From Pseudomonadota bacterium (GTDB lineage: Bacteria; Pseudomonadota; Alphaproteobacteria; Acetobacterales; Acetobacteraceae), in the NCBI GenBank assembly GCA_021801255.1, contig JAJYYH010000036.1, positions 186,001 to 250,000 of the forward strand: 64,000 bases of DNA, read 5' to 3'. This document shows, piece by piece, positions 15,776-25,131 of the stretch; positions within the stretch are counted from its first letter, which is position 1; every line of letters begins with the position of its first letter. A model generated the notes under the pieces. The model worked only from the letters and a program-made list of their open reading frames with translations. It was not told where the DNA came from and searched no databases. Made by a program: the position numbers and the translations under genes.

Positions 15776-17176
15776 TCAGAAATGGATGGCGCGGCCGTAG
15801 GCGTCGAGCACGGCCTCATGCATGGTCTCGCTGATCGTCGGGTGGGGGAAGACGGTGTGCATCAGTTCCGCTTCCGTGCTCTCCAGCGTGCGGGCGAGGA
15901 CGTAGCCCTGGATCATTTCGGTGACCTCGGCGCCGATCATATGGGCGCCAAGCAGCGCGCCGGTCTTGGCGTCGAACACCGTCTTGACCAAGCCCTCGGG
16001 CTCGCCGAGCGCGATCGCCTTGCCATTGCCGATGAAGGGAAAATGTCCGACGCGCACCTCGTGGCCGGCTTCCTTCGCCTTCGCCTCGGTGAGGCCGACC
16101 GAGGCGATCTGCGGACGGCAATAGGTGCAGCCGGGAATGTTCGTGACATCGAGGGGATGGACACCGGCAACTCCCGCGATTTTCTCGACGCACACCACGC
16201 CCTCATGGCTCGCCTTATGAGCAAGCCAGGGCGGACCCACGAGATCGCCGATGGCGTAGAGGCCGGGAACCCCGGTGCGGCAAAATTCATCGACGACAAC
16301 GTGGGTTTTTTCCACCCGCACGCCCGCCTCGGCAAGCCCCAATCCTTCGACATTGCCGACGATGCCGACCGCCGAGATGACGCGATCGACGACGATCTCC
16401 GTTTTCTTTGTGCCCGTCTCAAGGGTGACCGTCACGCTCTCGGCGGATTTTTTTGCCGCCGTCACCTTCGCCCCGACGAGAATTTTCATTCCCTGCCTTT
16501 CGAACGCCTTGTGGGCAAAGGCGCTGATTTCGGCATCCTCGACGGGGAGGATGCGGTCGAGCACTTCGACCACGGTGACATCGGCGCCCATGTTGCGATA
16601 GAAACTCGCGAACTCGATGCCGATGGCGCCCGAGCCGATGACCAGAAGACGTTTCGGCAGCGCTGTCGGCACCATCGCCTGCTTGTAGGTCCAGATCAGC
16701 TTGCCATCGGCTTCGAGGCCGGGCAGCTCGCGCGCCCGCGCGCCGGTGGCGAGAACGACGTGCTTCGCCGCAAGCATTGTGACGGCGCTGCCTGCCTTCT
16801 CGACCGCGAGTTTTCCCCCTCCGGCGAGTTTGCCGCTGCCATCGAACACCGTGACCTTATTTTTCCGCAAGAGATGCGCGACGCCCGAGGAAAGCTGCTT
16901 CGCCACCGCGCGCGAGCGTTTCACCACGGCGGTGAGATCGAAACGGATATTCTCGGCGGAAAAGCCGAATTCCGGCAGATGGTGCAGGAGGTGGTTGATT
17001 TCCGAGGAGCGCAGCAGCGCCTTGGTCGGGATGCAGCCCCAGTTGAGGCAAATGCCGCCCAAATGCTCGCGCTCGACCAGCGCGGTTTTCAGACCGAGCT
17101 GAGCGCTGCGGATCGCCGCGACATAGCCGCCGGGCCCGCCGCCCAGCACGATCAGATCGAATTCGGTCTCTGGCAT
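15776..17176 (-). CDS. lpdA: Dihydrolipoyl dehydrogenase (E3 of pyruvate dehydrogenase)
   Basis: FAD flavoenzyme of 466 residues that reoxidises dihydrolipoyl groups with NAD+. FAD motif GGGPGGYVAA near residue 12; redox disulfide in GGICLNWGCIPTK (about residues 40-52); NAD motif VIGSGAIGIEFASFY; second FAD contact YAIGDLVG; catalytic His-Glu pair in FPHPTISETMHE. ATG at 17176 (MPETEFDLIVLGGGPGG) has an AAGAGG ribosome site. Last gene of the pdhA-pdhB-pdhC-lpdA operon, 17 bases after pdhC. The gene's 3' end faces the degenerate ABC operon. Confidence 0.95.
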   Translation of the reverse strand: MPETEFDLIVLGGGPGGYVAAIRSAQLGLKTALVEREHLGGICLNWGCIPTKALLRSSEINHLLHHLPEFGFSAENIRFDLTAVVKRSRAVAKQLSSGVAHLLRKNKVTVFDGSGKLAGGGKLAVEKAGSAVTMLAAKHVVLATGARARELPGLEADGKLIWTYKQAMVPTALPKRLLVIGSGAIGIEFASFYRNMGADVTVVEVLDRILPVEDAEISAFAHKAFERQGMKILVGAKVTAAKKSAESVTVTLETGTKKTEIVVDRVISAVGIVGNVEGLGLAEAGVRVEKTHVVVDEFCRTGVPGLYAIGDLVGPPWLAHKASHEGVVCVEKIAGVAGVHPLDVTNIPGCTYCRPQIASVGLTEAKAKEAGHEVRVGHFPFIGNGKAIALGEPEGLVKTVFDAKTGALLGAHMIGAEVTEMIQGYVLARTLESTEAELMHTVFPHPTISETMHEAVLDAYGRAIHF

Positions 17177-17193
17177 GCGGCCTCTTCCCGGCG

Positions 17194-18471
17194 CTAAAGC
17201 ATCAGGCTCAGGGGATCTTCGACGATCGCCTTGAAGGCGGCGAGCCATTCCGCCCCGAGCGCGCCATCGACGACGCGGTGATCGACGCTCAGCGTGCAGG
17301 TCATCAGGGTGGCGATGGCGAGCGCGCCTGCCTTCACCACTGGGCGCTTCTCGCCGGCGCCGATGGCGAGAATGGCACTTTGTGGCGGGTTGATGATGGC
17401 GGCGAATTCGCGCACGCCATACATGCCGAGATTGGAAATCGAAAAGCCGCCGCCCTGGAATTCCTCGGGCTTCAGTTTTCCCGCGCGCGCCCGCGCGGCG
17501 AGGGTTTTCATCTCGTTACTGATTGCCGCCAGACCTTTCTCGTCGGCATGGCGGATGATCGGGGTAATCAGCCCATCGGGAATGGCGACGGCGATGCTGA
17601 TATCGACATCGCGATAGAAGGCGATGCCGTCCTCGGTAAAGCTCGCATTGACCTTGGGCACCCGCCGGAGCGCGAGCGCCGCCGCCTTGATCAGCAGATC
17701 ATTGACCGAAAGCTTGAAGGCGCCCGGCCCTTCTTTCGCCGATTTGGCGTTCAGCGCCGCGCGCAAATCGAGCAGCGCATCGAGCGCGACGTCGAGCGTG
17801 ATGTAGAAATGCGGGATCTGCTGTTTGGCTTCGACGAGCCGGCGCGCGATCACCTTGCGCATCGAGGAATGGGGCACGAGGTCGTGCGGCGCGGTGATGG
17901 CGCCCGCGCGTGGCGCGGGTGCCGGCGGCGGGGTGGCGGGCGCGGCGGCTTGCGGCGCCGCGGGTGGCGCCTGGCGCAGCGCCGCCTCGATATCGGCCTT
18001 GACGATCCGCCCGGAGGGGCCGCTGCCGACAAGCGTCGCCGGATCGAGCCCGGCCTGGCGCGCCATGCGGCGGGCCAGCGGCGAGATGAAGAGCCGCTCG
18101 CCGGCAGGCGCGTGCCCGTTCGCCTGGGCCGGCGCGGCCGCGGTGGCGGCGGGCGGGGGCGCTGGGCTGGGGGCTGGGGCGGCGGCGGCTTTCTCGGCTG
18201 GCGGGGCGGGGCCGGCGGGGACGCTTTCCCCCTCGGCCACCAGCACCGCGATCGGCGCGTTGACCTTCACGCCCTCGCTCCCGTCGGGCACCAGGATTTT
18301 TCCCAGCACGCCCTCATCGACGGCTTCCACTTCCATCGTCGCCTTGTCGGTCTCGATCTCGGCGATGACATCGCCGGCCTTGACGACCTCGCCCTCCTTC
18401 TTGAGCCAGCGCGTGAGCGTGCCCTCGGTCATGGTCGGCGAAAGTGCTGGCATCAGGATGTTGGTGGCCAT
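17194..18471 (-). CDS. pdhC: Dihydrolipoamide acetyltransferase (E2 of pyruvate dehydrogenase)
   Basis: Core of the pyruvate dehydrogenase complex, 425 residues. One lipoyl domain (1-80; lipoyl-Lys in the ETDKATM motif near residue 43), an Ala/Pro-rich linker, a peripheral subunit-binding domain ([24 protein letters not shown], around 128-160) and the catalytic acetyltransferase domain ending in [10 protein letters not shown] with the catalytic His. Its lipoyl domain is nearly the same as that of the preceding E1-beta. It is 12 bases after pdhB. Confidence 0.95.
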   Translation of the reverse strand: MATNILMPALSPTMTEGTLTRWLKKEGEVVKAGDVIAEIETDKATMEVEAVDEGVLGKILVPDGSEGVKVNAPIAVLVAEGESVPAGPAPPAEKAAAAPAPSPAPPPAATAAAPAQANGHAPAGERLFISPLARRMARQAGLDPATLVGSGPSGRIVKADIEAALRQAPPAAPQAAAPATPPPAPAPRAGAITAPHDLVPHSSMRKVIARRLVEAKQQIPHFYITLDVALDALLDLRAALNAKSAKEGPGAFKLSVNDLLIKAAALALRRVPKVNASFTEDGIAFYRDVDISIAVAIPDGLITPIIRHADEKGLAAISNEMKTLAARARAGKLKPEEFQGGGFSISNLGMYGVREFAAIINPPQSAILAIGAGEKRPVVKAGALAIATLMTCTLSVDHRVVDGALGAEWLAAFKAIVEDPLSLML

Positions 18472-18483
18472 GAGAATTCTCCC

Positions 18484-19857
18484 TCAGCCCATGCCCTGGG
18501 TGGTTTTGCGCACCGCCTCGACCACCCAATCGGGCTGCGGGAGGGCGAGTTTTTCGAGATTGGCGGCATAGGGCAGCGGCACATCGACGCCACAGACCCG
18601 CGCCGGCGGGGCGTCCAGCCAGTCGAAGCAGTGCTCGATCACCTGCATCGCGATCTCGGCGCCGATCCCGGCGAAGGGCCAGCCCTCCTCGACGGTGACG
18701 AGGCGGTTGGTGCGCTTCACGCTCTCGACGATGGTCGCGGTATCAAGCGGGCGCAGCGTGCGGAGATTGATCACCTCCGCCTCGATCCCCTGCTCGGCGA
18801 GCTTCTCGGCCGCGGCGAGCGCCGTGCCGACGGTGATGGAAAACGCCGTGATGGTGACGTCACGGCCCCGGCGCTCGATTTTCGCCCGCCCGATGGGCAG
18901 GACAAAATCCTCCGCCGTCGGGCAGTCGAAACTATGGCCGTAAAGGATCTCGTTTTCGAGGAAGATTACCGGATTGGGGTCGCGGATGGCGGCGCGCAGC
19001 AGGCCTTTGGCATCGGCCGCGGACCACGGCGCGATCACCTTGAGGCCCGGCACATGGGCATACCAGCTCGCATAGCACTGGCTATGCTGCGCCGCGACGC
19101 GGGAGGCGGCACCGTTGGGGCCGCGAAAGACGATCGGGCAGTGCATCTGCCCGCCCGACATGTAGCGCGTCTTGGCCGCCGAATTGATGATGTGGTCGAT
19201 CGCCTGCATGGCGAAGTTGAAGGTCATGAACTCAAGGATCGGCTTCAACCCGGCCATCGCCGCGCCGACCGCGAGCCCGGTGAAACCGTGTTCGGCGATC
19301 GGCGTGTCGATGACGCGCTTCTCGCCGAATTCGTCGAGCAGGCCCTGGCTGATCTTGTAGGCGCCCTGATACTGCGCGACCTCCTCGCCGATCAGAAAGA
19401 CATCCCCGTCGGCGCGCATTTCGGCGGCCATGGCATCGCGCAGCGCCTCGCGCACGGTGATCGGCTTGACCGGGCCCCAATCTTTTTCCGCCGCTGCCGT
19501 GGCGGGCGTTGCCGTCGGGGATGGCGTGGGGGACGGCGTCGGGGATGGCGCGGGTTTTGCTGCGGCTGGCGGCGGGGCGGGTCTGGGCGCGGGCTTGGGC
19601 ACGGAAAGATCCTCGCCATCGGCGGTAAGCACGGCGATCGGGGTGTTCACCGCGACCCCCTCGGTGCCTTCCTCGACGAGGATGCGGGCGAGCTTGCCCT
19701 CATCGACCGCCTCCACCTCCATCGTCGCCTTGTCGGTCTCGATCTCGGCGATGACATCGCCCGGCTTGACCGCATCGCCCTCCTTCTTGAGCCAGCGGGC
19801 GAGCTTGCCCTCGGTCATGGTGGGCGAGAGCGCCGGCATCAGAATCTCGGTCGCCAT
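18484..19857 (-). CDS. pdhB: Pyruvate dehydrogenase E1 beta subunit with N-terminal lipoyl domain
   Basis: 457 residues: a lipoyl domain (1-78, ETDKATM), a linker with repeated PSPT units (about 95-120), then the transketolase-like E1-beta domain from [15 protein letters not shown], including [27 protein letters not shown] and [13 protein letters not shown] lipoyl domain fused to E1-beta is typical of alphaproteobacterial complexes. It forms the alpha2-beta2 thiamine-dependent E1 with pdhA, which stops one base before this start. ATG 19857 gives the intact lipoyl domain. Confidence 0.95.
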   Translation of the reverse strand: MATEILMPALSPTMTEGKLARWLKKEGDAVKPGDVIAEIETDKATMEVEAVDEGKLARILVEEGTEGVAVNTPIAVLTADGEDLSVPKPAPRPAPPPAAAKPAPSPTPSPTPSPTATPATAAAEKDWGPVKPITVREALRDAMAAEMRADGDVFLIGEEVAQYQGAYKISQGLLDEFGEKRVIDTPIAEHGFTGLAVGAAMAGLKPILEFMTFNFAMQAIDHIINSAAKTRYMSGGQMHCPIVFRGPNGAASRVAAQHSQCYASWYAHVPGLKVIAPWSAADAKGLLRAAIRDPNPVIFLENEILYGHSFDCPTAEDFVLPIGRAKIERRGRDVTITAFSITVGTALAAAEKLAEQGIEAEVINLRTLRPLDTATIVESVKRTNRLVTVEEGWPFAGIGAEIAMQVIEHCFDWLDAPPARVCGVDVPLPYAANLEKLALPQPDWVVEAVRKTTQGMG

Positions 19858-19858
19858 C

Positions 19859-20944
19859 TCACGCCCCCGCCACAACGTCGCTCGCCGCAACGTCGCTCGC
19901 CAGCACGTCGGTCCAGAGTTCGGCGGGATCGGGCTCGGGGCTCGCCTGGGCGAAATCCGCGGCTTCCTGGATTTGCGTCTTCACCGCCTCCTCGATCGCC
20001 TTGAGTTCGGCCTCGGCCGCACCGAGTGCCAGGAGATGCTGGCGGGCGTGCTCGATGCAGTCGCGCTCGGTACGCATTTTTTGCACCTCCTCGCGGGTGC
20101 GGTATTTTGCCGGGTCGGACATCGAGTGGCCGCGATAGCGATAGGTTTTCATCTCCAGCAGATACGGCCCCCGGCCCGCCCGGCAATGCGCCACCGCCGC
20201 CGCCGCCGCCGCCTGCACGGCCTCGACATCCATGCCATCGACCTGCGCCCCCGGAATGCCCCAGGGCGCGCCGTTCTGCGAAAGATCGTGCGAGGCGCTG
20301 GAGCGATCGACGCTGGTACCCATGCCGTATTTGTTGTTCTCGATGACATAGAGCACCGGGAGTTTCATCAGCGCGGCGATGTTGAAGCTCTCATAGACCT
20401 GCCCCTGGCTGGAGGCGCCCTCGCCGAAATAGGTGACGGACACCCGATCATTGCCGCGATAGCGGTTGGCGAAGGCAAGCCCCGTGCCGATACTCACCTG
20501 CGCGCCGACGATGCCATGGCCGCCGAAGAAATTCTTCTCGCGCGAGAACATGTGCATGGAACCGCCCTTGCCGTGCGAATAGCCGTCGCGCCTTCCGGTA
20601 AGCTCGGCCATCACCCCGCGCGGGTCCATCCCCGCAGCCAGCATGTGGCCGTGATCGCGGTAGCTGGTGATCACCTGATCGCCGTCCTGGAGCGCCATCT
20701 GCACCCCGACGACCACGGCTTCCTGGCCGATATAGAGATGGCAGAAGCCACCGATCAGCCCCATGCCATAGAGCTGGCCGGCACGCTCCTCGAAGCGGCG
20801 GATCAACACCATGTCGTGATAGGCGCGCAGCAGCGCGGCGCGGCCGAGGCCGGCGACGGCTTGGGGTTTTTCCGCCGTCACCGTCGCGTCGTTCCGCGCC
20901 GTTTTGGCGCCGCGCTCGCTTTTCCCGGCTTGCACCATGATCAC
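19859..20944 (-). CDS. pdhA: Pyruvate dehydrogenase E1 alpha subunit
   Basis: Thiamine-diphosphate-dependent decarboxylase subunit, 361 residues, first gene of the operon. Family blocks: [51 protein letters not shown], and [19 protein letters not shown] near the C-terminus. The thiamine/magnesium motif normally GDGA...NN reads GEGASSQG...ENNKYGMG here, with Glu in place of the metal-binding Asp. GTG at 20944 has a GAGGGGG ribosome site five bases upstream; ATG 20938 is an alternative. The 258-base upstream region (20945-21202) should hold the operon promoter; I found no convincing boxes in it. Confidence 0.93.
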   Translation of the reverse strand: MIMVQAGKSERGAKTARNDATVTAEKPQAVAGLGRAALLRAYHDMVLIRRFEERAGQLYGMGLIGGFCHLYIGQEAVVVGVQMALQDGDQVITSYRDHGHMLAAGMDPRGVMAELTGRRDGYSHGKGGSMHMFSREKNFFGGHGIVGAQVSIGTGLAFANRYRGNDRVSVTYFGEGASSQGQVYESFNIAALMKLPVLYVIENNKYGMGTSVDRSSASHDLSQNGAPWGIPGAQVDGMDVEAVQAAAAAAVAHCRAGRGPYLLEMKTYRYRGHSMSDPAKYRTREEVQKMRTERDCIEHARQHLLALGAAEAELKAIEEAVKTQIQEAADFAQASPEPDPAELWTDVLASDVAASDVVAGA

Positions 20945-21202
20945 CTAGCCCCCTCGTTTGATCCGGCCAAAGTTTGCCGCCCAGAGGTAACGCCGAACCG
21001 CGATTTCGACAAGCGCGTCTCGGCAAAAACCGTTATTGTGCAGCGCGATAGCATAAATTGCAGGCCCAACCGCTTAACCGAATGAAAGAAGCGCGATACC
21101 GCGCCGGCGCGCGACATAAGATTTCGCGCCGGGCATGTGGCGGCAATTTTCTTTCAGGATCCGCCTCCATCCTCCATCGGGGCCAGGAGCAAAGCCCGGG
21201 CC

Positions 21203-21664
21203 CTACTTGGCCAGCGGCACCTTGGTGCGCGAGGAAAGGGTGAGGCGGTCGAGGCAGGCGGCACGCTCCTGCTCGGCATTGCCGCCCGGCTTGTCGCCGG
21301 CGTGGCAGGCGAGCACGTCATTGACCAGCACGCGCCCGATCGAGTCACAGGCGAGATTTTGCAGGTCGAACAGCCGCACGCCGGTCTTTTTGGCGGTGAG
21401 CGGGCCGAGATCGAGCGCGATGCGGCGCAGGATCACGCCATCGGTGCCGAATAGGATGAGGTCGAGCCGCAACTGCCCGATGGTCTCGGCGTCGGGGTTA
21501 GTGACGACGAAATAGACGCGGCAGCCGGCTTCGCCCTGGGTCAGCGGCTCGAGCTTGTTGAGTTCAAGCGGCAAGGGCGTATCCGCCCGCGCCGCGCTGC
21601 CAGAGGCGAGCCCGAGCAGGGCCGCCGCGCAGAAAAACATCGGAGCCATGAAACGCCGCAGCAA
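21203..21664 (-). CDS. Secreted protein of unknown function
   Basis: 153 residues with a signal peptide (MAPMFFCAAALLGLASGSAARA). The mature part contains five cysteines (ACRVYF-like GCRVYF, LACDSIG, VLACHAG, AACLDR), which suggests disulfides, and a beta-rich segment with VVTNPDAETIGQLRLDLILFGTDGVILRRIAL. Resembles small conserved periplasmic proteins of alphaproteobacteria, sometimes annotated only as Tat-pathway signal proteins; function unknown. A TTG at 21664 with GGAGGGG just upstream is the best start; the ATG at 21649 lacks a well-placed ribosome site. Confidence 0.6.
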   Translation of the reverse strand: MLRRFMAPMFFCAAALLGLASGSAARADTPLPLELNKLEPLTQGEAGCRVYFVVTNPDAETIGQLRLDLILFGTDGVILRRIALDLGPLTAKKTGVRLFDLQNLACDSIGRVLVNDVLACHAGDKPGGNAEQERAACLDRLTLSSRTKVPLAK

Positions 21665-21770
21665 ATTCCCCTCCCTCGATCACAATCGCGCGCCCCGTTT
21701 CGGTTACCGACGGGAGCGGAGACGGACCATAACGGAGCCGCCGCGCCGCGCCTAGCGCCCCGAGCGCGGT

Positions 21771-22268
21771 TCATCGCTTTGTCATATTCCCACCCGTCAT
21801 CGCGATCGCGCGACCGATCCCCGGCCAGGGCGGCAGTACGGCATGGGCTTGTGCCGTCTCGGCGAGGGTGGCGGCTTGCGCCGGTGGAAAGGGGACGGCC
21901 CGGCGGGTCGCGAGATCGACATGCAGCACCATCGCTTCCAGCAAGGCGGCACGCGCGCCGCCCTCGGCGCGACGCATGGCATGGGCGAGGTGCAGCCGCT
22001 TGGCGTCGGCGCCGAGGATGCGGCTTTCCACCCGCACCCGCGCGCCCTGCGCCAGCTCGCGCTCATAGAGCGTATGGGTTTCGACAACGAAGAGCGAATG
22101 GCCGCTGGCCTCCGTATAGGCTGCGCCGATGCCCAAAAGATCGAATACCGCATCCGTCGCGCGGTCGAAGATCACCAGGTAATAGGCGAGATTAAGATGG
22201 CCGTTGCGGTCGATCCACGCGGCGATCACCTGGTCCTCATGGGCGCGGATCGGCGCGGGAAGCTGCAT
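21771..22268 (-). CDS. Hotdog-fold acyl-CoA thioesterase (carnitine/betainyl-CoA thioesterase-like)
   Basis: 165 residues of the 4-hydroxybenzoyl-CoA thioesterase-like fold. WIDRNGHLNLAYYLVIFDRATDAVFDLLGIG and the later LLEAMVLHVDLATRRAVPFP match thioesterases associated with carnitine dehydrogenases; the Asp in the DRNGH segment is the usual catalytic position. Precise substrate is not certain. Its ATG shares one base with the stop of the preceding 63-residue gene (TAATG), so translation is probably coupled and both belong with the Nramp-like transporter gene upstream. Confidence 0.78.
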   Translation of the reverse strand: MQLPAPIRAHEDQVIAAWIDRNGHLNLAYYLVIFDRATDAVFDLLGIGAAYTEASGHSLFVVETHTLYERELAQGARVRVESRILGADAKRLHLAHAMRRAEGGARAALLEAMVLHVDLATRRAVPFPPAQAATLAETAQAHAVLPPWPGIGRAIAMTGGNMTKR

Positions 22269-22459
22269 TATTGCGGCGTCATCAGGGCATGAACGAAGGC
22301 GTAGCAGACGATCGGAACGGCGACGAGGACATAAAGGCGCAACAGACCGAGAAGGATCAGTGCGGGTTGGGTTAATTCCCGGCGCGGCAACGGGCGGGCG
22401 CGCATCGCCGCGAGCTGACCCGGCTCGAGAGCACAGACGGGATAGGGATCATTGCGCAT
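22268..22459 (-). CDS. Small single-span membrane protein
   Basis: 63 residues; ATG at 22459 with a strong AAGGAGGAGG ribosome site. The N-terminal half is soluble (MRNDPYPVCALEPGQLAAMR); the C-terminal half is one membrane helix (LILLGLLRLYVLVAVPIVCYAFV). Lies 25 bases after the Nramp-like transporter and directly before the thioesterase. Small proteins in such positions can be transporter subunits or regulators, but I do not recognise the family. Confidence 0.65.
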   Translation of the reverse strand: MRNDPYPVCALEPGQLAAMRARPLPRRELTQPALILLGLLRLYVLVAVPIVCYAFVHALMTPQ

Positions 22460-22484
22460 GACTGCCTCCTCCTTGCCCCGATGC

Positions 22485-23855
22485 CTATTTGCCCAGAAGC
22501 CCCGGGATCGCGGTGATGACGCCGTAGAAAACCCCGACCAGCGAGATCGCGCCGACCGTCGCGCCGCCCGCCAGGTTTGACCACCAGCCATTGGCGGAAT
22601 CGCCCATGATCTCGCGGTCGTTGATCAGCAACAGCAAGAATACCAGAGCGGGCGCCATCAGGAGGGTGGCGATGACATTGACGGTGAGCGTCAATGCGAC
22701 CAGCGGTGTACCGGGAATAAGCACGACGCCGCCGGCGAATAGGCAGGAGAAGATCGTCACGCCGTAAAACCAGCGGCCCTGCGAAAAACTGAGATTGAGA
22801 CTGTGGCGTTCGTGGAATGTTTCACAGAACGCATAGGCCGAACTGGTCGAGATGGTCATCGCGGCCACCAGCCCCGCCTCGATGATGCCGAGCGCGAAGA
22901 GCGTGGCCCCAGTGGTGCCGAGCAGCGGCCGGAGAGCGGTCGCGAAATCGGCGCCGTCATTGAGCTTGGAGACATCCACGTGATGGGTGAAGAGCGGCGA
23001 CGCGGCGGCGACGGTCGCGATCGCCGCGATCGCCGCCAGAATGGTGCCGAGCGCCGTATCCCAGCGTCCCTCGGTGATATCCGCCCTGGTCAAGCCCTTG
23101 TCCACGACCGCGCTCTGCTGGAAGAAGATCATCCAGGGTGTCACCGTCGCGCCGATATTGGAGAGGATGAGGGTTACGAAACCCGCCGTCACGCCGCCCG
23201 GCAGCGGCCCCCAGGAGACCAGCGCATGGGCCAGGGCGGCGCCGCTCGGATGGGCGAACAGGGCGGCGGGAACGAATAAAAGGTTGAACGCCGTGAGCGC
23301 CATCACGGCGCGTTCCCACGTCCAGTAACGCCTGAGGGTGAGAGAGGCGAAGATGAGGAAGCCCCCCATCGTCACCGACAGCCAGGACGGAATGCCGAAA
23401 TAGAGGCCGCCCGCCTGGATCGCGATGAATTCGGTGATCAGGGTGAGAATGTTGCCGAATACCAAGTCGGCCATTGCGAAATAGCCCCAGAACGGGCCGA
23501 AACGCTGAAAGATCAACTCGGCATGGCCGCGCTGCGTGACGGCACCGAGCCGCACCGTCATCTCCTGCACGATGAAGGCCAGGACGAAAGTCAGCAGGAT
23601 GAAGGGGACGAAGAAGCCAATGCCATAGGTCGCCCCGGTCGTCGCGTAGGAGATCATGCTCGGGCCGTCGTTCTCGCCCAGCATGACCAGCACCCCGGGG
23701 CCGGCGAGAAGCCAGAGAAGACGCAGCCAGCGCCCGCGCGAACGGCTCTCGCGGACCTTCCAGCGGTCGCGCGCCCGCAAGACGTCCTCGCGCGTGACCG
23801 TGGCCTCCGTGGCGGCGGGGAGCGACATCGGCATATCGGGAGCGCCGTACGTCAT
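22485..23855 (-). CDS. Nramp-family transporter with altered metal-site motifs
   Basis: 456 residues with about 11 membrane helices, the SLC11/Nramp fold. In helix 1 the usual DPGN metal motif reads D63-G-P-S, inside LGENDGPSMISYATTGATYG; in helix 6 the MPH motif reads TPW (GATVTPWMIFFQQ). Loss of the helix-6 Met is a property of Nramp-related proteins that carry other cations such as magnesium, so this is not safely called a manganese transporter. The start is ATG 23855, which overlaps the stop of a 31-codon leader ORF (ATGA); a GTG at 23930 is less likely. Followed by a small membrane protein and a thioesterase. Confidence 0.82.
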   Translation of the reverse strand: MTYGAPDMPMSLPAATEATVTREDVLRARDRWKVRESRSRGRWLRLLWLLAGPGVLVMLGENDGPSMISYATTGATYGIGFFVPFILLTFVLAFIVQEMTVRLGAVTQRGHAELIFQRFGPFWGYFAMADLVFGNILTLITEFIAIQAGGLYFGIPSWLSVTMGGFLIFASLTLRRYWTWERAVMALTAFNLLFVPAALFAHPSGAALAHALVSWGPLPGGVTAGFVTLILSNIGATVTPWMIFFQQSAVVDKGLTRADITEGRWDTALGTILAAIAAIATVAAASPLFTHHVDVSKLNDGADFATALRPLLGTTGATLFALGIIEAGLVAAMTISTSSAYAFCETFHERHSLNLSFSQGRWFYGVTIFSCLFAGGVVLIPGTPLVALTLTVNVIATLLMAPALVFLLLLINDREIMGDSANGWWSNLAGGATVGAISLVGVFYGVITAIPGLLGK

Positions 23856-23947
23856 CGGCCTTGCCCCCGATTTTCCGCGAAGATGGCGTCCCCGGCTTTC
23901 AGCCGGCGGCGCTCGCGCGGATTTCGCCACGTCACGGTTTCCGCCAT
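23852..23947 (-). CDS. 31-residue leader ORF coupled to the Nramp-like gene
   Basis: Reads MAETVTWRNPRERRRLKAGD and ends NRGQGR. The ATG at 23947 has a strong GGAGGGAAGG ribosome site about five bases upstream, much better than that of the transporter. Its TGA overlaps the transporter ATG as ATGA, so ribosomes finishing the leader can restart on the transporter. The peptide is basic and shows no family. It may only serve coupling, or its translation may sense a condition. It lies directly downstream of the promoter at 23988-24016. Confidence 0.55.
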   Translation of the reverse strand: MAETVTWRNPRERRRLKAGDAIFAENRGQGR

Positions 23948-23982
23948 CGTACCTTCCCTCCGCCGCCGAAAATGTCGCCGCT

Positions 23983-24017
23983 GCTACAATATGTTGCCAA
24001 GGCTACATTTTGTCAAC
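23983..24017 (-). promoter_or_regulatory. Sigma-70-type promoter with a paired operator for the Nramp-like gene
   Basis: On the minus strand TTGACA (24016-24011), a 17-base spacer and CATATT (23993-23988) form a near-consensus promoter. Two 12-base direct repeats 19 bases apart, ACAAAATGTAGC and ACATATTGTAGC, overlay it; the second is part of the near-palindrome GCTACAATATGTTGC. This looks like a repressor operator covering the promoter; a metal-responsive regulator would fit the transporter, but the protein is unknown. Confidence 0.6.
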
Positions 24018-24119
24018 GGCGGAATGCGCAACGCTTGACCGGGGCAATCCGGTCTCTACTGTCCGCGCTTCCCTGGCGCCTGAAAGGATGGTCATGCCCT
24101 GGCGAATGGCGCCGCGCTG

Positions 24120-25031
24120 ATGCCGCTCTGGATTGCGCTCACCTTTATCGCTGCGCTGTTCCAGACCTGGCGGACGGCGTTGCAGCAGAAGCTCCGCGCC
24201 ACCCTCTCCGTGAATGGCGCGTCGTTCGTGCGCTTCGTCTATGGCGTGCCGTTCGGGCTGGCCCTGCTGCTCGCGGCCCTGGCCGTGAGCGGGGCGCGGC
24301 TGCCGGCGCCGAACCGCGAATTTCTTCTCGAATGCGTCCTTGCCGGCGCCTTGCAGATCGTCGGCACGGGGCTGCTCATCCTCGCCTTCGGCTTTCGCAG
24401 CTTCGCCGTGGGCAGCGCCTATGCCAAGACCGAGGGGGTGCAAACCGCGATCGTCGCCTGGGCGATCGCCGGCGAGACGCTGCGCCTCAAGGCCTGGCTC
24501 GGCATTCTGCTCGGCGTCGTGGGCGTGCTGACGCTCTCGCTCGCCGGCCACGGCCTGCGGCTGCGCGGGCTGTTGCGCGCCACCTTCCAGCCGGCGGCGC
24601 TGTGCGGGCTCGGCACCGGGCTCTGCTTCGCCTTGGTCTCGGTGCTGATCAAATGGGCCAATCTCGCGCTCCATGGCGGCCATCCGATCGTCCAGGCGCT
24701 CTATGCGCTGGTGGTGACAAACTCCCTGCAAACCCTGATGCAGGGTGCCTGGATGGCCTGGCGCGAGCCCGCGCAGCTCCGCGCCGCCTTCACCCATTGG
24801 CGGCGCGCGGTGTGGGTGGGGGCGATGTCGGCGGTGGGCTCGGGCTGCTGGTTCTCAGCCTTCGCGCTCGCCCCGGTCGGTCTGGTGCGCTCGCTCGGCC
24901 AGATGGAGGTGCCGTTCATCCTGCTGTTCAGCCATTTCTATCTCAAGGAGCGGATGAAGCGGAGCGATGTCGCGGGGCTGACGCTGGTCGCGCTTGGCGT
25001 GGTCCTGGTGCTGCTTGGGGCGGGCGCGTAA
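24120..25031 (+). CDS. EamA-domain (DMT superfamily) transporter
   Basis: Membrane transporter of 303 residues with ten predicted helices in two EamA repeats (WIALTFIAALFQTWRTALQQK and the second half from ALCGLGTGLCFALVSVLIKW). The substrate cannot be told. The ATG at 24120 lies in a TGATG overlap with a tiny ORF (MPWRMAPR, ATG 24094 with AAAGG upstream), so translation is probably coupled to this mini-leader. The gene is divergent from the Nramp-like operon and shares its 264-base intergenic region. Confidence 0.82.
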   Translation: MPLWIALTFIAALFQTWRTALQQKLRATLSVNGASFVRFVYGVPFGLALLLAALAVSGARLPAPNREFLLECVLAGALQIVGTGLLILAFGFRSFAVGSAYAKTEGVQTAIVAWAIAGETLRLKAWLGILLGVVGVLTLSLAGHGLRLRGLLRATFQPAALCGLGTGLCFALVSVLIKWANLALHGGHPIVQALYALVVTNSLQTLMQGAWMAWREPAQLRAAFTHWRRAVWVGAMSAVGSGCWFSAFALAPVGLVRSLGQMEVPFILLFSHFYLKERMKRSDVAGLTLVALGVVLVLLGAGA

Positions 25032-25131
25032 GGTCGGGGCGGTCGGGAGATAGGGAGATGCAAGGATCCGACCTGCCGGGCGCCGAGCGCGCGCAGAAAA
25101 GCCCCGCTCTCGCCCCGCGCCTCCACGCCGC

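Noticed and set aside
17278-20004. A 908-codon open frame on the plus strand across the pdh operon
   Set aside because: It is antisense to three clear pyruvate dehydrogenase genes, has His/Arg/Gly-rich low-complexity composition and no family motifs; such shadows are expected in GC-rich DNA. The same applies to the long frames at 315-1382, 3807-5270, 13674-15713 and 30038-31948.
23856-24010. A metal riboswitch in the Nramp-like leader
   Set aside because: The leader is short and its first frame is translated from a strong ribosome site; I saw no conserved aptamer pattern or terminator-antiterminator pair.
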